This document shows positions 55,875-64,000 of a stretch of 64,000 nt of DNA, piece after piece. Numbering within the stretch: the stretch's first letter is position 1; the number at the start of each line of letters is the position of its first letter. The position numbers and the translations under genes were made by a program. This DNA comes from Coriolopsis trogii (taxonomy: Eukaryota > Basidiomycota > Agaricomycetes > Polyporales > Polyporaceae), in contig JAHYIO010000009.1 of NCBI GenBank assembly GCA_020543525.1, positions 310,001 through 374,000 of the forward strand, read 5' to 3'. Below the pieces are notes generated by a model. The model did not search any database, was not told the DNA's origin, and saw nothing but the letters and a program-made list of their open reading frames with translations.

Positions 55875-56897
55875 ATGTCGCAGACTGAGCGGGTCACCCT
55901 ATACAGTAATGTTGTACGTACCCGTTTGCCATGCTCCTGAAGGACACACCGATCGACACTCATGCTGAACCATGCCGGGTAGAACTCACCTTTTCCCCAC
56001 CGGGTCCGATTAGCCTGTGAGGAAGCGAAGATAAAGTACGCGGTCATTGAGATCGATATCTTTGACAAACCGGATTGGTACGAGAAGGTCAACCCGCGCG
56101 GCGGGAAGGTTAGCAGCATCCCCCCCCCCTTCAACTCTCCTGCATGTTTGATGACTGATTGCGGAATGTGCATAATGATATAACAGGTCCCGTACCTTGT
56201 CTATGGGGGCCCGGAACTGCACACGGGCGAAACTCCACATCCGTCTACGGTCCAAGTTAACGAGTCGCTTGCCATCCTTGAATTTCTGGCCGACGTCTTC
56301 CCTAACGCCGGACTTTTGCCCTCCTCACCCGCACTGCGGGCGAGGGCGCGTGCGTTCTACCTCGCCGTCGAGACACGGTTCCTCTTACCGTTCTTCATGT
56401 TTGTCTTCCTCCATGGCCCGGTCGAGAAGCTGGTCGCGGCGCTCGAAGAGATGCAGAACATGCTGCCCGCCGAAGAAGAGGGTCCGTATGCGGTCGGACA
56501 GCAGTGGTCGATCGCGGATGCGGCGTTCGTGCCAATCCTGGTGCGCCTAGAGAGGATTTTGAAGCTCCACCCGAGAAGCATTGCGAAACATGTTGCGGAG
56601 GAAGCGGAGGAGGCCTGTGCATCGCCAAAGCTTGCGCGAATCTGGAGATACCTGGAAGAGAACAAGAAGCGACCGAGTTTTGCGAAGACTTGGGACGAGG
56701 TGTGTATATATCTTCTTTCTGTGTTATGTCATGAGATTATGACAACAAAATGCTGACCGTGCTCTACTTGTGCTTCGAATGTCCCATTGTTCTCGCAGGC
56801 TGCGTGGGCCAGACAGTTCGAGAGGCAGGTCAATATGGCGTTAGAGACGGGGGTAGCCAGTAACGGATCTAAGATCCCTGTGTCTGCAGCAGACTGA
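55875..56897 (+). CDS. GST4: intact glutathione S-transferase-like protein
   Basis: Four exons join without a break: [33 protein letters not shown] to [33 protein letters not shown] through [57 protein letters not shown] and [10 protein letters not shown]; and [19 protein letters not shown] ending KIPVSAAD. The thioredoxin-fold N-domain and helical C-domain are complete. The N-terminal active-site position is Ser (S-P-F), as in the other copies. It is the only undamaged member of the right-hand array and so is probably the source of any expressed activity here. Close in sequence to GST2 and GST3, showing tandem duplication. Confidence 0.87.
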
Positions 56898-57310
56898 TGA
56901 TATCTCAGGGTTCTTGCGGATGCATCTGTAATAGCACGTTCAATGCACGATTGCACCGTCTTGTTCTGCTGCCCGTTTCTCCTTGGTGAGGACTGTACCG
57001 TCCGATGAAAGTGTGAACGATTTCGTAGGAATGCTGTAGTACGATTTCAAGTACACATACGTAGTAGTCCCGAGTCACGGTGGAGCATTGCATCGTGTTC
57101 AGTCAGAAGCGAAGAGATATGAGGGTAAGTAGAAGTCATATAACAAAATCTTACTCAAGGCCTGCCCTAAAGATTGGGACCGGTGGGCGCCAAGTGAGGA
57201 CTTCGTTACAAACGGAGTTACGAACGTGTAGCCACAACTCCTCCCTCCTCCCTCCTCCTCACGTTCCCGACGCGTCGAGGGCGTTTTCATCCACTTCTTC
57301 ACGAACCATC
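56898..57310. other. Intergenic, leader of Brr2
   Basis: 3' flank of GST4 and promoter plus 5' leader of the Brr2 gene. A CTCC-rich run (57239-57259) precedes the Brr2 ATG. No separate gene. Confidence 0.45.
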
Positions 57311-60300
57311 ATGTCGGGGAAAAGGGACTTGTCCGGTTACAACTATGCTGCCATCTCTTCACTTGTCTTGACGGCCGACCGCTCTGCCTTGCCTCGTCGG
57401 GACAAGGAACCGGATGGCGCCCCCACGTCTCTCGTCGGTCGCATCGACCCGCGCGAGATGGGCTCTCGTGTGCAGCGCGAGGTACCCAAGGACCTCGAAA
57501 AGAAGAAGAAGAAGGCCGCGGACAAGACGGAGGCGGCGGAGCGGCCAGCGAAGAGGAGAGCAGCTGAGGTCACCGGCTTTGGCTACACGGACATCATCGA
57601 GGCTACAGAGGATGTCGAGGGTCTCACCTACCGCCCGAGGACAGCCGAAACGCGAGAAGTCTATGAGCTCATTCTTGCCAACGTCCACCAAGCTCTCGGT
57701 GACCAGGCGCACGATGTAGTCCGTAGTGCGGCCGACACCGTGCTTGAGACTCTCAAGAACGAGAACATGAAGGACTTTGACAAGAAGAAGGAGGTGGAGG
57801 AGATTCTGGGTTCCATTCCAAACGAGACGTTCTCCCAGCTCGTGAACCTGTCGAAGAAGATCACCGACTATGGCGTCGAGGACGAGCAAATGGCGGATCC
57901 TGACCAGGAAAGGAAGGATGCGGAGATCGACGACGAAATGGGCGTTGCGGTGGTCTTTGACGAGGAGGAAGAAGAGGAGGAGGACGAAGAGGGTTTCGAG
58001 ATCCGGGACGAGTCTGATGAAGAGGCCGAGGAGGCGGAGGGTGCTGAGCCACCACCAGAGTCGCTCGAAGGGGATGACGAGCTAGTCATTGGAGGGTCTT
58101 CAGCAGCTCAGCAGGGGAAGGCGCAAGCCGACAAGGACATCGTCTCTCCACACTCCATTGACGGCTTCTGGGTCCAGCGGCAAATTTCAGAGGTGTACCC
58201 CGACCCTGTGACTGCCGCCGACAAGGCTGCATCCGTGCTTTCGATTCTCGGGTCGGAGTCTAGCGTCCGTGACTGCGAGAATCAGCTCATGGACCTCTTC
58301 GAATACCAGCACTTCCCCCTCATTCGCAAGTTCGTCAAGAATAGGGACGTCATCGTTTGGTGTACGAAGCTCATGCGTAGCGACGCGGACGAACGCGTCA
58401 ACGTGGAGGTGGCGATGCGCGAGAAGGGTGTAGGCTGGATCTTGAGGGAGTTGGCGGGCGATCGGAAGACCAAGGCGCGCTCTGACGCGATGGACGTTGA
58501 CGACAAGCCGAAGGTGGAAGCTGTTCCGAAGACCGCGACTCTTGCGCCCGGTTCGACAGTGCAGCCGAGAGCCACCGTCGACCTGGAAGGCATGGCTTTC
58601 AGCCAAGGTGGACACCTTATGTCGAACAAGAAGTGCAAACTCCCGGAGGGATCGTTCAAGCGCGCGAAGAAAGGGTACGAGGAGATTCACGTCCCTGCAC
58701 CCAAGTCTAAACCCACCCACGACTCAGAGTTCGTCCTTATCGAGGCTTTGCCCGAGTGGGCTCGTGAAGGGTTCAAGGGCTACAGGAACTTGAATCGGAT
58801 CCAGAGTAAGCTCTATCCCGTCGCGTTCGGTACAGATGAGCCCCTGCTGCTCTGTGCTCCTACAGGCGCCGGCAAGGTATGGCTCAAATATTGTTTTCAC
58901 TATTTTCCTTGCTCATGGAGTTGTCTGTAGACCAACGTAGCGATGCTCACCATCCTCAACGAGCTTGGCAAGTACCGTGACGAGGAGACGGGCACGTTCG
59001 ACCTCGATGCGTTCAAGATCGTGTACATCGCACCCATGAAAGCGCTCGTACAGGAGATGGTCGGCAACTTCAGCAATAGGCTTGGCGTATACGGTATCAA
59101 GGTCGGAGAACTCACGGGAGACTCGCAAATGACGAAGCAGCAGATCTCGGAGACGCAGATCATCGTGACGACGCCGGAGAAGTGGGACGTCATTACGCGG
59201 AAGAGCACGGACACGAGCTACACGAACCTCGTACGTCTCATCATCATCGACGAGATTCACTTGTTGCATGATGAACGCGGTCCAGTGCTCGAGTCGGTCA
59301 TTGCGCGCACGATCCGGCGAATGGAGCAGACGAGCGAATATGTGCGTCTCGTTGGTCTCTCCGCGACGTTGCCGAACTACCAGGATGTTGCGACGTTCCT
59401 CCGTGTTGATCCTGCCAAGGGTCTCTTCTATTTCGACGCGTCCTACCGTCCGTGCGCCCTCCAGCAGCAGTTCATTGGTGTCACCGAAAAGAAGGCTATC
59501 AAGCGGTACCAGGTCATGAACGAGGTATGCTACGAGAAGGTCCTCGACCAAGCCGGCAAAAACCAGACGCTTGTCTTCGTACACTCGCGAAAGGAAACCG
59601 CGAAGACCGCGAAGTTTATACGGGATATGGCTATCGAGAAGGAGACGATCACGCAGTTCGTGAAGCCCGAGGGTGCTACTCGCGAGATCTTGTTAGAGGA
59701 GACGAACAACGTGAAAGACCCGAACCTCAAGGACCTTTTGCAATTCGGCTTCGGTATCCATCACGCCGGCATGTCCAGGGAGGATCGTGGCCTTGTTGAG
59801 GAGTTGTTCGCTGACGGCCATCTGCAAGTCCTTGTCTGCACCGCGACGCTTGCGTGGGGTGTCAACCTTCCCGCACACACGGTCATCATCAAGGGCACCC
59901 AGATCTACAACCCTGAGAAGGGTCGCTGGGTCGAGCTCTCATCGCAGGATGTCCTCCAGATGCTCGGTCGTGCCGGGCGCCCTCAGTATGACACGTACGG
60001 AGAGGGCATTATCATCACGAACCACTCCGAGTTGCAGTACTACCTGAGTTTGATGAACCAGCAGCTCCCCATCGAGTCGCAATTCGTTGCGAAGCTCACA
60101 GACAACTTGAACGCCGAGATTGTACTCGGGACCATTAGGAACCGCGATGAAGCCGTGCAGTGGCTAGGCTACACTTATCTGTGAGTGCGAGTGTGCGACT
60201 ACGACTGTACTTAGGCTGACGTCTGGCCCATGAACAGGTATGTTCGTATGCTGAAGGATCCCGTCCTCTACAGCGTTGGCATCGACTATCTCGAAGACGA

Positions 60301-63300
60301 TCCTACGCTTGTCCAGAAGCGTGCCGATATAGTCCACACTGCTGCCGCACTCCTCGAGAAGTGTCATCTGATCAAGTACGAGCGGTCGTCCGGTCGCTTC
60401 CAGAGCACGGAGTTGGGACGTATCGCGTCGCACTACTACGTCACGTACAGCTCTATGGCCACGTACAACCAGCATCTGCGACCCACAATGTCACATCTCG
60501 AGCTCTTCCGTGTCTTTGCCCTCTCGAACGAGTTCAAGCTCATTCCCGTGCGCCAAGACGTGAGTATGCACAGTGCCTGTTACTCTTCATAATTCTGACG
60601 GCCGCGTGCGTAGGAAAAACTCGAGCTCGGCAAGTTGCTCGAACGCGTGCCGATACCGGTGAAGGAGTCCGTAGAGGAGCCAGCAGCGAAGATCAACGTC
60701 CTGCTCCAGGCGTACATCTCTCAGTTGAAGCTGGAAGGCTTCGCCCTTGTCGCCGATATGGTCTATGTTCAGCAATCTGCAGGCCGGTGAGTAAAGTCAC
60801 ATAGTTTCATCAATGTAACATACTGACTCGACCATGCGGTAGAATCATGCGTGCTATCTTTGAGATATGCTTGAAGCGTGGTTGGGCCGTCCCAGCGAAG
60901 GCTGCGTTGGATATGTGCAAGATGGTCGAGCGTCGCATGTACGTGCTATCTTCCCACAATAACTGCGTTCCTGGCTGACCGTATCATGCTAAGGTGGGGT
61001 TCCATGACACCTCTGCGCCAATTCAAGGGCGTGCCCGGAGAGATTATCAGGAAGGCGGAAGGAAAGCAATTCGTGCGTAGCTGTACAAACCTAATGCAGC
61101 GTGAATCAAAGTGTGCTAATGATTTCTTCAGCCATGGTACCGCTACTTCGATCTCGTAAGTTGGATCGCCCGATATATGCCAGAGATGCATCTGACATCA
61201 CTCCATTAGAACCCGCCAGAGATCGGCGAACTCATTGGTATCCAAAACGCTGGAAGACTGGTACACCGACTCGTTCATAGTTTCCCTAAACTCCAGTGAG
61301 TGCCTCCACCTGGAAAATGCTGAGTGCGTCTGACTCCTTCGCCATAGGTTGCAAGCCCAAGTCCAGCCTATCACCCGCACACTCCTACGTATCGATCTGA
61401 CCATCATCCCGGACTTCCGCTGGGATGAGAAGATCCACGGCGCGGCTGAGTCTTTCTGGATCCTCGTCGAGGATGTTGATGGCGAGATCATTCTCTTCCA
61501 TGACACCTTCATCCTTCGTCAGCGCTATGCAGAGGACGAACACTACGTCACGCTCACGGTTCCCATGTTTGAGCCCGTTCCTCCCAACTACTACATCTCC
61601 ATCGTCTCCGACCGCTGGCTGCAGGCGGAGACTCGCCTCCCCATCTCTTTCAAGCACCTCATCCTCCCCGAGAAGTTCCCTGCTCCCACGCCTCTCCTCG
61701 ACCTCCAGCCCCTGCCGCTTTCGGCTCTGCACAACAAGGAGTTTGAGAGTATCTACTCTTCTACCATCCAGACGTTCAACAAGATCCAGACACAGGTTTT
61801 CCAAGCGCTTTATACAACGGACGACAACGTCTTCATCGGCGCGCCGACCGGTAGCGGCAAGACTATCTGTGCCGAGTTTGCTCTGTTGAGGTTATGGAGC
61901 AAGCGAGAGCAGAAACGCGCTGTATGCATCGAGCCTTACCAGGAAATGGTCGACCAACGCGTCGAGGAGTGGCAGAAGAAGTTTGGTGACCTGCAAGGCG
62001 GCAAGGAGATTGTCAGTCTGACGGGTGAGACCAGTGCGGACTTGCGCTTGCTCGAGAAGGGCGATCTCATCGTCTGCACTCCGACACAAGTACGTCCTTC
62101 GTTCTTTTTCTATGCGTCATATGCATAATTCAACTCGAATAGTGGGATGTGCTCTCCAGGAGATGGCGGCAGCGCAAGAATGTCCAGACCGTTGGGCTAC
62201 TCATTGCAGACGAAGTCCAGCTTGTTGGAGGTGAGGTCGGTCCCACGTACGAAGTCGTCATCTCGCGCACACGATATGTCTCGGCGCAAACGGAGATGAA
62301 GACGCGTATTGTCGCGTGTGGTGTATCGCTTGCGAACGCGCGAGATCTGGGCGAGTGGATGGGCGCGCCTTCGCACGCTATCTTCAACTTCCCGCCAAGG
62401 TGGGATTGGCGTCAATATATGTCCGCTGTCATTAACTCACATTCTCTTCTCAGCGCACGACCACTGGACATGGACATTCATATCCAGAGCTTCCAAATTC
62501 CACACTTCCCCTCTCTCATGATCGCTATGTCAAAGCCCGCCTATCTCGCCATCCTCGAGTACTCTCCCAACAAACCTGTCATCGTCTTCGTTCCCTCGCG
62601 GCGCCAATGTCGACTGACCGCCGACGACATCATCACACACTGTGGTGCCGATGATGAAGCATCGCGATTCCTCCACGTCGAAGAGGCCGACCTGGCACCT
62701 CACCTGGAGCACGTGACCGACGCTGGTCTGAAGGAGACTCTCAAGTACGGTATCGGGTACTACCACGAGGCTCTCAACAAGCAGGACAAGCGGATTGTGG
62801 AGCGTTTGTTCCAGCATGGTGCGATACAGGTCCTCATCGCGTCAAAGGTATGTTGTGTTAAACTTGGCTACTATGGTTCGCTCACAATCGTTGGTCAGGA
62901 TACTGCTTGGAGCTTACCCGTGTCTAGCTACATGGTGATCATCATGGGTGTCCAGTCGTACGAGGGCAAGGAGCACCGTTACGTTGACTACCCTGTTATG
63001 GATGTGCTGCAGATGATGGGGCGTGCCTGTCGACCATTGGAGGACGACAAGAGCCGTGCAGTGCTCATGTGCCAGCAAACGCGCAAAGACTTCTACAAGA
63101 AGTTCCTGGCGGAAGGTCTTCCTATAGAGTCGCACCTGCCGACGCATATGCTCCACGACTACTTCCTCGCAGAGATCGCAGTCAAGACGATCGAAAACAA
63201 GCAGGACGCTATGGTAAGTTCTCGTGGTGGGTGGCTTGTTGCTATCACGCTGACATGACCTCACAGGACATCTTGACGTGGACATACTTCTACCGGAGGA

Positions 63301-64000
63301 TGACACAAAATCCCAACTACTATAACCTGCACAACGTTAGCCATCAACACCTGTCGGATCACTTATCCGAGCTGGTAGAGAACACGCTTAACGACCTGGT
63401 CAACTCGAAGTGTATCACTATCGGTCAGTCATGCGTCCTTCTCTAGCTGCGATTGGTCATACTCACATCTTAACAGAGGACGAGATGGACGTGTCGCCGC
63501 TCAACCTCGGCATGATTGCTGCCTACTACAACATCTCTTGTATGTTGAGCCATTGCAATATCGCCTCGTATCGGATACTGACTCTCTCCCAGACGTGACC
63601 GTAGAGGTGTACACGCTTTCGCTTAAGGAGCGCACAAAACTCAAGGGTCTCCTCGAAGTTGTCTCGTCTTCAGCGGAGTTCGAGTCTATCCCCATCCGAA
63701 GACACGAGGATGTACTTCTCCGCCGCATCTACGACCGTGTCCCCGTCAAGCTCGAGAAAGCCGACTTCGAAGCGCCACACTTCAAGACCTTCCTCTTGCT
63801 CCAAGCTCACTTCTCGCGTCTCACGCTCCCTCCCGACCTTGCTGCCGATCAGGTCCTCGTACTTGAGAAGGTTCTCAACCTCCTGTCGGCGTGTGTCGAT
63901 GTCATGTCGTCAAACGCATGGTTAAACGCCCTCGGTGCGATGGACTTGTCGCAAATGTGCGTACAGGCGTGCTGGGAGACCGACTCGCCATTGAAGCAGA
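57311..64000 (+). CDS. brr2: Brr2 (U5 snRNP 200 kDa helicase), incomplete at the right edge
   Basis: DExD/H (Ski2-like) helicase that unwinds U4/U6 to activate the spliceosome. The ATG at 57311 gives [20 protein letters not shown]. The N-terminal region carries [20 protein letters not shown], an acidic run, and [19 protein letters not shown]. Cassette 1: [12 protein letters not shown] (Walker A, split by an intron at 58877-58930), [13 protein letters not shown] (motif II), GLSATLPNY (motif III), QMLGRAGRP (motif VI), then Sec63-like domains. Cassette 2: [20 protein letters not shown] and QMMGRACRP, but with ADEVQLVGG at motif II. More than ten short introns fit with no frame break. The gene continues past 64000 in the second Sec63-like domain. 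Confidence 0.93.

Noticed and set aside
5195..56897. Classical biosynthetic gene cluster
   Set aside because: No polyketide, peptide or terpene synthase and no dedicated transporter were found, so only an accessory enzyme neighbourhood is claimed.

Overview
The window is basidiomycete nuclear DNA, most likely from an Agaricomycete such as a polypore-type mushroom. Genes are dense on both strands, with many 45-65 nt GT-AG introns, GC-rich codons and short TATA-bearing promoters. The recognisable proteins are typical fungal orthologues (Brr2, condensin CAP-G, Vps29, Mdm35, allantoinase). No rRNA, tRNA or CRISPR array could be supported.

Layout. 1-590: N-terminus of an unknown gene (-) running off the left edge, divergent from condensin subunit 3 (812-4928, +). 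5.2-15.5 kb: an accessory block with a BBE-type FAD oxidoreductase (-), the isoprenylcysteine-methyltransferase-like gene ICMT1 (-), a dead epoxide hydrolase (-), a small protein resembling fungal MLKL/HeLo-like helical domains (+), an intact epoxide hydrolase (-), ICMT2 (-) and the 5' half of a broken GST gene (-). 16.6-41.3 kb: mostly housekeeping genes, namely allantoinase (-), yippee-like (+), roadblock dynein light chain (+), a Zn2Cys6 factor (+), Mdm35 (-) divergent from Vps29 (+), a proline-rich EH-domain-like protein (+), GST1 (-) and a TDG/Thp1-type DNA glycosylase (+). Two long stretches (26.2-30.4 and 31.8-34.8 kb) show no convincing gene. 42.3-43.8 kb: a secreted Ala/Ser/Pro-rich protein with Lys-Arg sites. 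44.7-49.0 kb: four tandem ICMT-like genes (ICMT3-6, +), of which ICMT5 carries a frameshift. 49.2-56.9 kb: a tandem GST array (+) with one intact member (GST4), two copies with nonsense mutations, and the 3' half of the broken GST interrupted by a 1.24 kb inverted-repeat transposon. 57.3 kb to the right edge: Brr2 (+, incomplete).

Main discovery. The GST fragment at 15117-15518 (-) stops at exactly the codon where the fragment at 49182 (+) begins. Flipping the 34,065 bp between them rejoins one GST gene without gap or overlap. The same flip puts all six ICMT-like genes on one strand in one array and all GST genes on the other strand. The present order is best explained by a ~34 kb inversion that broke a GST gene.

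How the genes may work together. The oxidase, epoxide hydrolases, GSTs and ICMT-family membrane methyltransferases look like an accessory detoxification or specialised-metabolism neighbourhood that evolves by tandem duplication and gene death. No core synthase is present, so no biosynthetic product is claimed.
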